NCBI RefSeq assembly: GCF_902832885.1
Contig: NZ_CADFDK010000001.1
Coordinates: 124,001-188,000 of the forward strand
Origin: Burkholderia seminalis DSM 23518
Lineage (GTDB): Bacteria > Pseudomonadota > Gammaproteobacteria > Burkholderiales > Burkholderiaceae
DNA: 64,000 nt
Direction of reading: 5' to 3'
In this document: positions 1 to 10,382 of the stretch, piece after piece
Layout: every line of letters begins with the position of its first letter
How positions within the stretch are numbered: the first letter of the stretch is position 1
Program-made: the position numbers and the translations under genes
The notes under the pieces: model-generated
Database searches by the model: none
Told to the model about the DNA's origin: nothing
The model's input: only the letters and a program-made list of their open reading frames with translations

Positions 1-610
<610 letters not shown>

Positions 611-721
611 TGCCGAGGCGGCCGCGTCCTGCGGCCGCCGGCTCGACCCCTGATCAACCCGCACCGGCCGGCTCCGTCCGGCGCCGCTCCTGACGAGCGT
701 TCTAGCAAGACGAAGGATTTC

Positions 722-1867
722 ATGAAACGTTTCGCCATTTCCTCTCGCGCCATCCAGCTGTCGGTGGTGGCGCTGGCGCTGGGCGCGCTCGCTGGCTGCG
801 ATACGCTGAACGATTACCTGGCCCCCGACCGGGTCAACTACAAGAACACCGGGTCGGCGCCGCCGCTGGCCGTGCCGAGCGACCTGAAGCCGGTGCCGAC
901 GACGCAGCAGTTCGTTGCGCCGCCGAGCAACGCCGGGCTCGGCACGCTGCCGCCGCGGGTCACGACGCAGGCCGGCAACGCGACCGACGGCATGCCGAGC
1001 GCGCAGGATCCGCTCGGCATGCACATCGAGCGCGACGGCGATCGCCGCTGGCTCGTCGTCGATGGCCGCACGCCGGAGCAGCTGTGGCCGATCCTGAAGG
1101 AGTTCTGGCAGGAGAACGGCTTCTCGCTGAAGACCGACGCGCCGTCGACCGGCATCATGGCCACCGACTGGGCCGAAAACCGCGCGAACATTCCGGACGA
1201 CTGGTTCCGCCGCACGATCGGCAAGGTCATCGATTTCGCGTATTCGTCGGGCACGCGCGACCGTTTCCGCACGCTCGTGAACCGTACGTCGGACGGCAAC
1301 ACCGACATCTCGATCACGCACAGCGCGATGGAGGAAATGATGGTCGGCCCGCAGGGCGGCACGTCGTCGCGCTGGGAAGAGCGTCCGCGCAACCCGGTGC
1401 TCGAAGCCGTGTTCCTGTCGAAGCTGATGCAGAAGTTCGGCCTGACCGACGCCCAGGCGAAGCAGCTGCTGACCGATGCGCGCCCCGCGACGGCGCCGGC
1501 GCAGGTCAGCGACACGAGCAGCGGCGCGGCGACGCTGCAACTGGCCGAGTCGTTCGATCGCGCGTGGCTGCGCGTGGGCCTGGCGCTCGACCGCACCAAC
1601 TTCACGGTCGACAATCGCGACCGCGAGAAGGGCGTGTACACCGTGCGCTATGCGAATTCGATGGAAGAGCTCAAGCGTGACGGCCTGTTCGGCAAGCTGT
1701 TCTACGGTGGCCCGTCGGCGGCGAAGCCGGGCAAGGAATATCTCGTCAACGTGCGCGCGCAGGGCGCCGGCGGCACGCAGGTCGCGGTGGTCGGTGCGAA
1801 CGGCCAGATCGACAACTCGTCGGACGCGCAGCGGATCATCTCGCTGCTGCACGCTCAGCTGAACTGA
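722..1867 (+). CDS. bamC: Outer membrane protein assembly factor BamC (lipoprotein)
   Basis: Accessory lipoprotein of the BAM complex, which inserts beta-barrel proteins into the outer membrane. The 381-residue product starts with a basic n-region, a hydrophobic stretch and the lipobox LAGC with the lipidated Cys at residue 26. A flexible Pro-rich linker follows, then two helix-grip domains: one around WLVVDGRTPEQLWPILKEFW and one around LQLAESFDRAWLRVGLALDR. That matches the NlpB/BamC plan. The ATG follows an AAGGA-type ribosome site (gacgaaggattt). It sits between dapA and an MBL-fold gene on the same strand, probably in one transcript. Confidence 0.9.
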   Translation: MKRFAISSRAIQLSVVALALGALAGCDTLNDYLAPDRVNYKNTGSAPPLAVPSDLKPVPTTQQFVAPPSNAGLGTLPPRVTTQAGNATDGMPSAQDPLGMHIERDGDRRWLVVDGRTPEQLWPILKEFWQENGFSLKTDAPSTGIMATDWAENRANIPDDWFRRTIGKVIDFAYSSGTRDRFRTLVNRTSDGNTDISITHSAMEEMMVGPQGGTSSRWEERPRNPVLEAVFLSKLMQKFGLTDAQAKQLLTDARPATAPAQVSDTSSGAATLQLAESFDRAWLRVGLALDRTNFTVDNRDREKGVYTVRYANSMEELKRDGLFGKLFYGGPSAAKPGKEYLVNVRAQGAGGTQVAVVGANGQIDNSSDAQRIISLLHAQLN

Positions 1868-1871
1868 GCGC

Positions 1872-2648
1872 GTGCGATTCGCCAGCCTCGGAAGCGGCAG
1901 CGAAGGCAATGCGCTGGTCGTCGAGGCCTCGAGCGGCACGACGACCACCCGCGTGCTGCTCGACTGCGGCTTTTCCGCCAAGGAGGTCGAGCGCCGGCTC
2001 GGCCGACTGAATCTCGCCATCGACGATCTCGATGCGATTCTCATCACCCACGAACATAGCGACCACGTCGGCAGCGCGCTGACGCTCGCCCGCCGTGCGT
2101 CGCTGCCGCTCTACATGAGCTGGGGCACCGCGCGCGCGGTGGGCGCGGACGAGGCCGATGTCGATCTCCACGTGCTGTGGGGCGACGAGACGGCCCCGAT
2201 CCGCGATCTGGCCGTGATGCCCTATACGGTCCCCCACGATGCGCGGGAGCCGCTCCAGTTCGTCTTCATGGACGGCTGCAGCCGGCTCGGCGTGCTGACG
2301 GACGTCGGGATGGCCACGCCGCACATTACGGCCGTCCTGAGCGGCTGTGACGCGCTGGTGCTCGAATCCAACCACGATACCGCGATGCTGGCCGCGAGCC
2401 GCTATCCGCAATCGCTGAAGGCGCGGATCGGCGGCAACCATGGCCACCTGAGCAACGACGCGGCGGCCGACATTCTCGCGTCGCTCGAGCGCAGCCGCCT
2501 CCAGCACCTGGTCGCGGCTCACCTGAGCCAGCAGAACAACCTGCCGGAACTGGCCCGCCGGGCGTTTGGCGGCGTGCTGGGGACGGACGGAGAGGACGTG
2601 ATCGTGGCCTCGCAGGACGCGGGCTTCGACTGGCTGATGCTCGGATGA
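1872..2648 (+). CDS. MBL-fold metallo-hydrolase (YycJ/WalJ-like)
   Basis: A 258-residue metallo-beta-lactamase-fold hydrolase. It begins RFASLGSGSEGNALVVE, typical of the YycJ-like branch, and has the metal motif THEHSDH at residues 59-65. Further metal ligands are likely in VLTDVGMATPH, ESNHD and GNHGHLSND. The start is a GTG four bases after the bamC stop, so translational coupling is likely and no strong separate ribosome site is seen. Relatives have been tied to DNA or cell-wall processes, but the substrate cannot be read from the sequence. A bidirectional terminator follows. Confidence 0.8.
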   Translation: MRFASLGSGSEGNALVVEASSGTTTTRVLLDCGFSAKEVERRLGRLNLAIDDLDAILITHEHSDHVGSALTLARRASLPLYMSWGTARAVGADEADVDLHVLWGDETAPIRDLAVMPYTVPHDAREPLQFVFMDGCSRLGVLTDVGMATPHITAVLSGCDALVLESNHDTAMLAASRYPQSLKARIGGNHGHLSNDAAADILASLERSRLQHLVAAHLSQQNNLPELARRAFGGVLGTDGEDVIVASQDAGFDWLMLG

Positions 2649-2714
2649 GCAGGGCAGGGCCGCTGCTGCGGCCCGGTGCGGCTGCCGGGCGCGGTGTTCG
2701 GAAACGGCAGACGT

Positions 2715-2746
2715 AAAAAAACCGGCCCTCGGGCCGGTTTTTTTTC
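2715..2746. terminator. Bidirectional intrinsic terminator
   Basis: AAAAACCGGCCC-TC-GGGCCGGTTTTTT: an 8-11 bp GC-rich stem flanked by an A run and a T run. It works in both directions and lies between the convergent MBL gene and the Ala/Ser-rich lipoprotein gene. Confidence 0.85.
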
Positions 2747-2762
2747 AGCTGATGCTGAAGGC

Positions 2763-3026
2763 TTACTGGCTTGCGCCCGAAGCCGGAGCAGCCGTCGCTG
2801 CCGAAGCAGCCGACGCCACTGCAGCAGCAGCGTCGCTCGCAGCAGCCGTTGCCGACGAAGCAGCAGCCGAAGCGTCGCTCGCAGCACCAGCAACTGCCGA
2901 AGCAGCCGACGAAGCAGCAGCAGCCGCGTCGCTTGCAGCCGACGAAGCAGCTTGATCAGCGCTCTTGTTGCAAGCAGCCAGTGCAACAGCAGCCAACAGG
3001 GAAGCTACGAGGAGGGATTTCTTCAT
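2763..3026 (-). CDS. Small Ala/Ser-rich low-complexity lipoprotein
   Basis: An 87-residue exported lipoprotein. MKKSLLVASLLAAVALAAC is a clear type II signal peptide with the lipobox LAAC. The mature part is almost entirely Ala, Ser, Asp, Val and Thr in AASSAASDAA-like repeats, followed by APASGASQ. It could form an alanine-zipper-like coiled coil similar in size to small murein lipoproteins, but there is no C-terminal Lys/Arg for linkage to peptidoglycan. I chose the ATG at 3026 over a GTG six bases upstream because AAAGGA sits 7 nt before it. Monocistronic. Function unknown. Confidence 0.75.
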   Translation of the reverse strand: MKKSLLVASLLAAVALAACNKSADQAASSAASDAAAAASSAASAVAGAASDASAAASSATAAASDAAAAVASAASAATAAPASGASQ

Positions 3027-3258
3027 GATCACGTCCTTTTATGGTTAAAGGTAAGCAACAGCGCGAAACAATACCGGTAATGTGCTCCAACACCGACCTG
3101 GGCCGCTGGTGGAGATGCACTTCTTAGAGCGTGAATCTTCCCTACGGCTTGGGCGGAAATTATATGCACTTTCCTATCGACCGTCGACAAATGCGGGGTC
3201 AATACGTTGTCTTTCCCATACAGAATTTGATCTGTACGGGCATACGGGGCGACTCACA

Positions 3259-4479
3259 CTAATTCCGGCTTCCGACCCGTATCCAGCCCGCACAATACCA
3301 CTCGTGCAACAAGGCTGTCATCGAGGGAACCCGGGATAGTGTTACAAACCGTTTCGCCTCCATCTGGCGTTGATTGGCCAGTTCGGGCAGCCATTCATCG
3401 GCCTGCTCGAGCGGTCCTTCCTCGCCATTAATGAAGTACGAGCGCGCGTTATACATCAATGCGGCCCTTCTGTCGAGACACACGCCACGCCGTGACGCTT
3501 GCGTGACGAACGCGGACTCGGACAACGGGCGCGCCGGCGGGTCGAAGACGACGTTCGGCTTGGGCTCGCTCAGGTAGCAACCGAGGAATTCGGCGACGTC
3601 GCGCTTGCGCCAGCGGATCGCGTCGACGATCTCGGCGACACGCTCGACCATCGCCGGAGGCAATTGCGCGGGCGTGTCGACGGCCGGTTGCTTCGGGTCG
3701 CGGTAGAGGTCGTCGCCGCCCCCGTCGCGCAGGCCGCCGCGCTCCGCGAGATAGTACAGGAACTGGGCGCCCAGTTCGCCGGCGGACGGGGCCCGGAAGC
3801 CGATCGAGCAGGTCATGCACTCGCCTTCGGCGACGCCGTCGTGCGCGATGTGCGGCGGCAGGTAGAGCATGTCGCCGGGCTCCAGCACCCATTCGTCGCT
3901 CGGCTCGAAGTTTTCGAGGATCTTCAGCGGCACGTCCGGTTGCAGCGACAGATCCTTCTGCGCGCCGACGCGCCAGCGGCGCCGGCCTTCGACCTGCAGC
4001 AGGAAGACGTCGTATGAATCGAAATGCGGGCCGACGCCGCCGCCGTCCGTCGCATACGAGATCATCAGGTCGTCCAGCCGCGCGTCGGGGATGAAGCGGA
4101 AGCGGTCGAGCAGCGCGCGCGCCGCGTCGACGTGCAGGTCGAGCCCCTGCACGAGCAAGGTCCATGCCTTGCGCGTGACGGCCGGCAGCGAGCCCGGTTC
4201 GAACGGGCCGTGCGACAGTTGCCACTTGTTACGAAAATGGGTGATGAGTCGCGATTCCGCGTCATAGTCGGCTGCGAGCTCGAACAGCGCGTCGCGCGAG
4301 ACCGGTGAAGCGACGCCGGGGATCGCCTGGCGGATCAGCAGCGGCTTCTTCTGCCAGTAGCCGCGCATGAATTGCGCCGGCGTAAGACCGCCGAGCAGCG
4401 GTGTGGGAAGATCGGAAGGCGGTGCGCCGAGCGGGGCGGCAGCGGCATCCCGCGGTTCGGCTTGAGACCGGTTGCGCAT
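3259..4479 (-). CDS. JmjC/cupin ribosomal oxygenase (50S L16 arginine hydroxylase-like)
   Basis: A 406-residue Fe(II)/2-oxoglutarate-dependent oxygenase of the YcfD/RoxA family, which hydroxylates an arginine of ribosomal protein L16. The N-terminal cupin includes FMRGYWQKKPLLIRQA, then the metal triad region GPHFDSYDVFLLQ (HxD) and LYLPPHIAHDG (second His). The C-terminal half (GCYLSEPKPNVVFDPP and onward) matches the winged-helix tail of YcfD in position. The start at 4479 (MRNRSQ) was preferred to one 45 bases upstream. It is divergent from slyD with only 32 bp between starts, so the promoters overlap. Confidence 0.85.
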   Translation of the reverse strand: MRNRSQAEPRDAAAAPLGAPPSDLPTPLLGGLTPAQFMRGYWQKKPLLIRQAIPGVASPVSRDALFELAADYDAESRLITHFRNKWQLSHGPFEPGSLPAVTRKAWTLLVQGLDLHVDAARALLDRFRFIPDARLDDLMISYATDGGGVGPHFDSYDVFLLQVEGRRRWRVGAQKDLSLQPDVPLKILENFEPSDEWVLEPGDMLYLPPHIAHDGVAEGECMTCSIGFRAPSAGELGAQFLYYLAERGGLRDGGGDDLYRDPKQPAVDTPAQLPPAMVERVAEIVDAIRWRKRDVAEFLGCYLSEPKPNVVFDPPARPLSESAFVTQASRRGVCLDRRAALMYNARSYFINGEEGPLEQADEWLPELANQRQMEAKRFVTLSRVPSMTALLHEWYCAGWIRVGSRN

Positions 4480-4481
4480 CG

Positions 4482-4487
4482 TATAAT
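4482..4487 (+). promoter_or_regulatory. Consensus -10 box upstream of slyD
   Basis: A perfect TATAAT lies 24 bp before the slyD ATG and directly abuts the start codon of the divergent oxygenase gene. A TTGAGA at 4462-4467 could be a -35, but the 14 bp spacing is short, so only the -10 is called with confidence. Confidence 0.55.
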
Positions 4488-4511
4488 GACAGTTGTATTT
4501 GGGAGAATTGG

Positions 4512-5057
4512 ATGAAAATCGCAAAAAACACCGTCGTGTCGGTCACTTACAAGCTGTCGGATGCACAGGGCAATCTGATCGAGGAAAGCGACGAGCCGAT
4601 GGTCTATCTGCACGGCGGCTATGATGGCACGTTCCCCAAGATCGAGGAACAGCTCGACGGCCACGAGCCGGGCTACGAGGCGCAGGTGCAGCTCGAGCCG
4701 CAGGACGCGTTCGGCGACTACGATCCGGAACTCGTGAAGGTCGAGCCGCGCGATCGTTTTCCCGAGCCGCTCGAAGTGGGCATGCAGTTCGAAGGCACGC
4801 CGGAAGACGGTGACGAGGAAGTCGACTCGCTGATCTATACGGTCACCGACATCGCCGAAGACAAGGTCGTGCTCGACGGCAATCACCCGCTGGCCGGCAT
4901 GGCGCTGCGTTTCGCGCTGACCGTGAAGGACGTTCGCGAAGCCACCGAAGATGAAATCGAGCATGAGCACGCGCATGGCGCCGAAGGGCTCGAGATCGTC
5001 GACGAGGACGAAGACGAAGACGGCGAAGCGCCGTCGTCAGGGCGTACCCTGCACTGA
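4512..5057 (+). CDS. slyD: FKBP-type peptidyl-prolyl isomerase SlyD
   Basis: Cytosolic prolyl isomerase and chaperone. The 181-residue product has the split FKBP domain (VVSVTYKLSDAQGNLIEES near the N terminus, DGNHPLAGMALRFALTVKDV after the flap) with the insert-in-flap chaperone domain between (EAQVQLEPQDAFGDYDPELV). The C-terminal tail is His-poor but strongly acidic (DEDEDEDGE) with a few His (EHEHAHG), so metal binding is likely weaker than in E. coli SlyD. The ATG at 4512 follows GGGAGAATTG. The 3' end faces the convergent metallophosphoesterase gene. Confidence 0.9.
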   Translation: MKIAKNTVVSVTYKLSDAQGNLIEESDEPMVYLHGGYDGTFPKIEEQLDGHEPGYEAQVQLEPQDAFGDYDPELVKVEPRDRFPEPLEVGMQFEGTPEDGDEEVDSLIYTVTDIAEDKVVLDGNHPLAGMALRFALTVKDVREATEDEIEHEHAHGAEGLEIVDEDEDEDGEAPSSGRTLH

Positions 5058-6310
5058 GCTTGCAGGCAGGCCGGGCGCCGGCCCCGATGCAGGGGGGGGG
5101 GCGCCGGCCACGACGCGCCGCCCGGAGCGGCGCCGTCACCCTGCAGCGGCGGCGCGACCGACGACGAGTCGGGCAGTGCCGGCAGCGCGGGGATTTCCGG
5201 CATCTGCGGCAGCGGCACGTCGTCATGCGGCACGAGCGGCAGCGTGGGCGGCACCGGCAGGTTCTTCGGCACCTCCTGCAGGCTGACGTTGAAGATCGTC
5301 TGCCGCGATGGCGACACGCTTACCTTGACCCACTGATTCGCCGGATGGCGCGGGCCGATCGCGACGCGCGTCACGTTTCCTATCAGCGCACCGTCGTCGG
5401 CACGCAGCGGCCGGTCGATCAGGAAACCGTTCGCCAGCGGTTCGCCGCTCGCGTGCATCACCAGTATCGGGCCGCGGAACGTCGCCGCCGCCTTCACCAG
5501 CGTACGTTTCAGTTCACGGAAGCCGTCGCGTACGCGCGGCCGGTTGAAACGCAGCCACGCAAAGCGTTCCGCGCGTTCGTAGCGTTCGAACTGCGGATCG
5601 CCTTCAAAAATCACCACCATCGCGCGCGCTTCGCGCCGCTTCGCGTATTCGGCCGCGTGGTCGATCCAGAAACCGTTCGCGATGATGCGATCCTCGAATT
5701 CGCCGTTGCGGCCGCCGGCCGTCAGGTAATGGTTGTTCGGTGCCGGTGCGTTGAGCGCGACGTAGACGATGTCGTCGCGCATCCAGCGGGCATTCTCGCG
5801 ATATGGCCGGAACCGTGCGACTTCGCTCTCCCGCGTGATCTGCAGCGCGCCGGGGTCGGGCAATGCCGCATCGGCGAGCAGCGTCTGCCGCAGGAAGTCG
5901 AGCCGCTCGACCGGATCGTAACCGCCGCCGGCTGCCGTATTGCACGTCAACCAGTCGTCGTGGCCGGGAATGAACACGAGCGGCACGCGTGCCGAATCCA
6001 GGATCGCGCCGCGCTGCGAATACAGCGCGTCGCGGCACGCTTCCTTCGAACCCTTGAGATCGCCCGCATAGACGACGAAAGCGAGGTTACGCTCGCGCGC
6101 GATCGCATCGAGCAGCCGCTGGGCGGACGGTTCGTCCGTCGGGCCGTTGATGACGCCCGACACGACCGCGAACGAGTAGGGCGCGGCGGTGCGCTTCGGC
6201 GGTGCAGCCTGCGCGCCGGCCTGCGCGAGCACGAGTACCGCCGCGACGAGCGCGGCGGCCGCGCGAGCCGGCAGGCCCGGCGAGACGCGTTCAAGCGTGG
6301 CCGTCGGCAT
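5037..6310 (-). CDS. Exported calcineurin-like metallophosphoesterase; 3' end depends on a C10 tract
   Basis: Begins MPTATLERV at 6310, overlapping the mutS 3' end by 20 bp, and has a hydrophobic signal segment ending AQAGAQAA. The phosphoesterase core shows [22 protein letters not shown] and VMHASGE, equivalent to the D-x-H/GD/GNHD/GH motif series with deviations. A Pro-rich tail follows. As given, a run of ten C (coding strand, bases 5092-5101) lets the frame continue antisense through slyD to 4883. With 8 or 11 C the protein would end [11 protein letters not shown]... at a stop at 5037-5039, which I take as the likely natural end. Substrate unknown. Confidence 0.7.
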
Positions 6311-8948
6311 CGTGCGACCGGACCAGCGTGCGCAGTTCGTACAGCAGGTCGAGCGCCTCGCGCGGCTTGAGATCGTCGGGATCGATGTCGCGCAGCTTGT
6401 CGAGCGCCGGATGCGTCGTGTCCGGCAACGCCGGCGCATCCGCGCATTCGAGATCGTCGACGACCGCCTGCGGCGCGCTGAACAGGTCGAGTTGCGGCGT
6501 GTGCTGCGATGCCGACTGCTGTTCGAGATACGCGAGGTGCTTGCGTGCGGCGCGGATCACCGGGGCCGGGACGCCGGCGAGCTGCGCGACCTGCAGGCCG
6601 TAGCTCTGGTTCGCCGGGCCTTCGTTGACCGCGTGCAGGAACACGATGCCGTGGCCGTGTTCGACGGCCGACAGGTGGACGTTGGCCGCTTGCGGGAATT
6701 CGGCCGGCAACTGGGTCAGCTCGAAGTAGTGTGTCGCGAACAGCGTGTAGCACGCGTTGTGCGCGAGCAGATGGCGGGCGATCGCCCACGCGAGTGCGAG
6801 GCCGTCGAACGTCGACGTGCCGCGCCCGATCTCGTCCATCAGCACGAGGCTTTGCGGTGTCGCATCGTTGAGGATGGCCGCGGCTTCGGTCATCTCGACC
6901 ATGAACGTCGAACGGCCGCCCGCGAGATCGTCGGCTGCGCCGATGCGCGTGAAGATCCGGTCGATCGGGCCGAAGCACGCCGACTTCGCCGGCACGTAGC
7001 TGCCGACGTAAGCCATCAGCGCGATCAGCGCGGTCTGCCGCATGAACGTCGATTTACCGCCCATGTTCGGGCCGGTGATCAGCAGCAGCTTGCGCTCGGG
7101 CCCGAACCGGCAGTCGTTCGCGATGAACTGCTCGACCTGCGCTTCGACGACCGGGTGGCGCCCCTGTTCGATGTCGATGCCGATCTCGTCGGTGAAGGTG
7201 GGCGCGACCCAGTCGAGTGCGCGTGCACGTTCGGCGAAGGCGGCGAGCAGGTCGAGCTCGGCGAGTGCCGACGCGACGCGCTGGCATTCGGGGATGAACG
7301 GCAGCAGTGCCTGCAGCACCGAGTCGTACAGCGCGCGCTCGCGCGCGAGCGCGCGTTCCTGCGCGGACAACGCCTTGTCCTCGAAGGTTTTCAGTTCGGG
7401 CGTGATGTAGCGCTCGGCGTTCTTCAGCGTCTGGCGGCGGCGGTAATCGTCGGGCACCTTGTCCGTCTGGCCGCGCGTGACCTCGATGTAGAAGCCGTGC
7501 ACCTTGTTGTATTCGACGCGCAGGTTCGCGATGCCGGTGCGCGCGCGTTCGCGCGCTTCGAGGTCGATCAGGAACTGCCCGCAGTTCTCCGAGATGTCGC
7601 GCAGTTCGTCGAGTTCCGCGTCGTAGCCGCGCGCGATCACGCCGCCGTCGCGCACCATCGCGGCAGGCTCGGGCGCAATCGCGCTGGTGAGCAGGTCGAG
7701 GCATTCCGCGGGCGGTGCGAGCGCCGCGTCGACGCGCGTGAGCGCATCGGCATTCGCGACGATCGCGCTGATGCGCTCGCGCAGTGCCGGCAGCGCGGCG
7801 AACGTATCGCGCAGGCTCGACAGGTCGCGCGGGCGCGCGGACAGCAGCGCGAGCCGCCCGGTGATCCGTTCGACGTCGGCGATCTGGCGCAGCGCGCCGC
7901 GCAGCGCGTCGAGGCTCGCGTTCGCCGGCGCATCGAGCAGCGCGCCGATTGCCTGCTGGCGCGATTGCGCGGCGACCGACGCGCGGGGCGGGTGATGCAG
8001 CCAGTGACGCAGCAGGCGGCTGCCCATCGTCGTGCAGCAGGTGTCGAGCAGCGAATACAGCGTCGGCGATTCGGTGCCGCGCAGCGTCTCGGTTAGTTCG
8101 AGGTTGCGGCGCGTGGCCGGATCGAGTCCGATGTATTCGGTTTCGTTCTCGACCTTCAGGCTGCGCACGTGCCGCAACTGCTGGCCTTGCGTGGCTGCCG
8201 CATAGAGCAGCAGCGCGCCGGCTGCGCCGCACGCGCTCGTCAGCGAATGCGCGCCGAATCCGTCGAGGCTCGCGACGTCGAGCTGGTCGCACAGGCGCTG
8301 CGTGCCCGATGCGATGTCGAAGTGCCAGGCCGGCACGCGCTTGCTCGCGCCGGCACTTGCGGGCACGGCGTCGGTCGCACCGTCCGGCGTCAGGATTTCG
8401 GCCGGCCGGATGCGCTCGAGCGCGGCTGCGAGCTGATCGGGTTCGATTTCGGCGAGCCGCAGCGCGCCGCTGGCGAGGTTCAGCCAGGCGAGGCCGACAT
8501 TGACCGTGACGCCGCGCTTGTTGTGGCCCGTGCACATCGCGAGCAGGTACACGTCGTTCTTGTCGGACAGCAGCGCGGCATCGGTCAGCGTGCCGGGCGT
8601 GACGACACGCACGACCTTGCGCTCGACCGGCCCCTTCGATGTGGCAGGGTCGCCGATCTGCTCGCAGATCGCGACCGATTCGCCCATCTTCACGAGCTTC
8701 GCCAGATACTGTTCGACTGCGTGATGCGGCACGCCGGCCATCTTGATCGGCGTGCCGGCCGACGCGCCGCGCTGCGTGAGGGTCAGGTCGAGCAGGCGTG
8801 CGGCCTTTTCCGCGTCCTCGAAGAACAGCTCGTAGAAGTCGCCCATCCGGTAGAAGACGAGTGTGTCGGGATGATCGGCCTTGATGCGCAGGTACTGCTG
8901 CATCATTGGAGTATGGCCGGCGAAGGCTTCGGGCGACAGCGTGGTCAT
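6291..8948 (-). CDS. mutS: DNA mismatch repair protein MutS
   Basis: Recognises mismatches and starts methyl-directed repair with MutL. The 885-residue product has full family length. The mismatch-binding motif appears as [12 protein letters not shown] near residue 40, connector and lever domains follow, the Walker A sequence GPNMGGKST lies near residue 625, and the Walker B region is [16 protein letters not shown]. The C-terminal helix-turn-helix region ([20 protein letters not shown]) is present. It is the first gene of a two-gene unit with the downstream metallophosphoesterase. An accessory patch begins just upstream. Confidence 0.97.
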   Translation of the reverse strand: MTTLSPEAFAGHTPMMQQYLRIKADHPDTLVFYRMGDFYELFFEDAEKAARLLDLTLTQRGASAGTPIKMAGVPHHAVEQYLAKLVKMGESVAICEQIGDPATSKGPVERKVVRVVTPGTLTDAALLSDKNDVYLLAMCTGHNKRGVTVNVGLAWLNLASGALRLAEIEPDQLAAALERIRPAEILTPDGATDAVPASAGASKRVPAWHFDIASGTQRLCDQLDVASLDGFGAHSLTSACGAAGALLLYAAATQGQQLRHVRSLKVENETEYIGLDPATRRNLELTETLRGTESPTLYSLLDTCCTTMGSRLLRHWLHHPPRASVAAQSRQQAIGALLDAPANASLDALRGALRQIADVERITGRLALLSARPRDLSSLRDTFAALPALRERISAIVANADALTRVDAALAPPAECLDLLTSAIAPEPAAMVRDGGVIARGYDAELDELRDISENCGQFLIDLEARERARTGIANLRVEYNKVHGFYIEVTRGQTDKVPDDYRRRQTLKNAERYITPELKTFEDKALSAQERALARERALYDSVLQALLPFIPECQRVASALAELDLLAAFAERARALDWVAPTFTDEIGIDIEQGRHPVVEAQVEQFIANDCRFGPERKLLLITGPNMGGKSTFMRQTALIALMAYVGSYVPAKSACFGPIDRIFTRIGAADDLAGGRSTFMVEMTEAAAILNDATPQSLVLMDEIGRGTSTFDGLALAWAIARHLLAHNACYTLFATHYFELTQLPAEFPQAANVHLSAVEHGHGIVFLHAVNEGPANQSYGLQVAQLAGVPAPVIRAARKHLAYLEQQSASQHTPQLDLFSAPQAVVDDLECADAPALPDTTHPALDKLRDIDPDDLKPREALDLLYELRTLVRSHDADGHA

Positions 8949-9201
8949 AGGTCAGGCGGGAAGTTGTTGCTTGGGTTGCACGAGTTTACCAGTCGCGTCC
9001 ACGTGCACGCGCGAAGTTCGCCGTTTGGCCAGGTGCGGGCGAGGGAGCGTGGCAGATCACGTGTCCGAATAGTTGGACGATGACGCTCGGATGGGACGAC
9101 AATCGTCCGGAAGGGTGGGCAAGTTGATTGCCGATTTCCGCTATTGGATCTTGCGCTGTTTGGCCGGCAGTCAACGCGTCGTCAATGGAGAAAAAGCGCC
9201 C

Positions 9202-9780
9202 ATGTCAGCAGTCGACTTGGAAGCACGTCTCACGAGTATCGTGCGCCAATCGGAATGGTTCTGGGCGGCACTCGTCGCCACGCGTAGCCTGAAGCTCACC
9301 TCATGGTGTATTGGGGCAGGAGCGGTACGCAACCTGGTGTGGGATGAACTGCACGCGTTTCGGACGCCGTCTGCGCTATCGGACATCGATGTTGCTTACT
9401 TTGACTCGACCGATTTCTCCGCCGCACGGGACGCGCGCTTCAAGCTTCGTTTGACCGACATGCTTCCCGGTGTGCGCTGGGAGGTAACCAATCAGGCCGC
9501 CGTTCACCTCTGGTTCGAGCGAACCTTTGGCCATCCAGTTTCACCACTGGGTTCGCTGGAGGAGTCAGTCGCGTCGTGGCCCGAATTTGCGACCTCGGTC
9601 GGGGTCGTGCTTCGTGATGACGACTCGGTCGACGTTATTGCGCCTCATGGGCTGGACGATCTTTTTTCAATGGTCATTCGGCGCAACCCACGGCGAGTGA
9701 GTGTCGAGACATATCGAAAGCGTGTAGCGGAAAAGCAATACCGAAAGCGCTGGCCTCGAGTTGTCATCGTACCTTGCTGA
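9202..9780 (+). CDS. Nucleotidyltransferase family protein (DUF925-like)
   Basis: About 192 residues from the ATG at 9202, which follows GGAG 11 nt upstream; an earlier ATG at 9073 seems too far from family starts. WCIGAGAVRNLVWDELHAF and SDIDVAYFD match the NTP_transf_6/DUF925 family: a G-x-G-A-V-R-N-x-V-W helix and a D-x-D metal pair as in DNA polymerase beta-type nucleotidyltransferases. The C-terminal half (LDDLFSMVIRRNPR) also fits. The nucleotide substrate is not known for the family. Base composition is visibly less GC-rich than mutS, suggesting transfer. Confidence 0.7.
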   Translation: MSAVDLEARLTSIVRQSEWFWAALVATRSLKLTSWCIGAGAVRNLVWDELHAFRTPSALSDIDVAYFDSTDFSAARDARFKLRLTDMLPGVRWEVTNQAAVHLWFERTFGHPVSPLGSLEESVASWPEFATSVGVVLRDDDSVDVIAPHGLDDLFSMVIRRNPRRVSVETYRKRVAEKQYRKRWPRVVIVPC

Positions 9781-9845
9781 TTATCCGAGGCGTACCGGTG
9801 TCACTGGCGCATTCAATAGGTGTTGCGGGCGTGGTGGGGCTGGGC

Positions 9846-10382
9846 CTATCGGCTCCGCACGTTGATTGCGGGAAGTTCGAATACATGCATCTGTTTCCAG
9901 CGCCCTGAGGTGTTTTCAAGCAAAGACACGGAACTACACCGCGTTCGAATCGGCGCAAGCATGCGCAGACGTTCTTCCAGCGCGATGGCTGCGGAATTTG
10001 CGGTTGCGGCGTCACCGTGCGCGACAGTCAGATGCGGAATCGTGCCATCGTGTACGCCGCCGTACGGACGATATCCGGGAAAGCGTTCGACTAAGGCAGT
10101 TGTCAGTGCGACGAACGGCTCGGCAGGGTCGGGGGTGAGATAGGTGGTGGTCGGAAACCGACCAATCTGCGTCAACGAAAAATCGAACGATGGCACAAAG
10201 CTCAACGCGCTTTCGGATTGTCGTATTACGGTCGACGTAATTTCGTCGGGTGACATGAAAGGGAACAGAAGCGTGATATGTGGCGGGACGCCCAGGCTTG
10301 CAGAAGCATCGAAGCGCCGCCGCAGGTCGGCGACTGCAGGTTCGGCTGCGGAAACTTCGACGACAAACGCTGTCGTGACCAT
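9846..10382 (-). CDS. 2H phosphoesterase / 2'-5' RNA ligase family protein
   Basis: A 178-residue product with the two H-x-T/S motifs that define the 2H phosphoesterase fold: PPHITLLFPF near residue 32 and IPHLTVAHG near residue 116. Members hydrolyse cyclic phosphates or ligate RNA ends (LigT, CPDase, YjcG). Start MVTTAFVVEV at 10382 chosen because the conserved fold begins there. It is convergent with the neighbouring nucleotidyltransferase, leaving only about 65 bp between the two stops. Lower GC than the core genes. Confidence 0.75.
   Translation of the reverse strand: MVTTAFVVEVSAAEPAVADLRRRFDASASLGVPPHITLLFPFMSPDEITSTVIRQSESALSFVPSFDFSLTQIGRFPTTTYLTPDPAEPFVALTTALVERFPGYRPYGGVHDGTIPHLTVAHGDAATANSAAIALEERLRMLAPIRTRCSSVSLLENTSGRWKQMHVFELPAINVRSR

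Noticed and set aside
4883-5036. Extension of the metallophosphoesterase antisense through slyD
   Set aside because: It depends on the ten-C tract and has Ser/Arg/Cys-rich, non-protein-like composition.
9073-9201. N-terminal extension of the nucleotidyltransferase
   Set aside because: Poor ribosome site and no family similarity; the ATG at 9202 is better placed.
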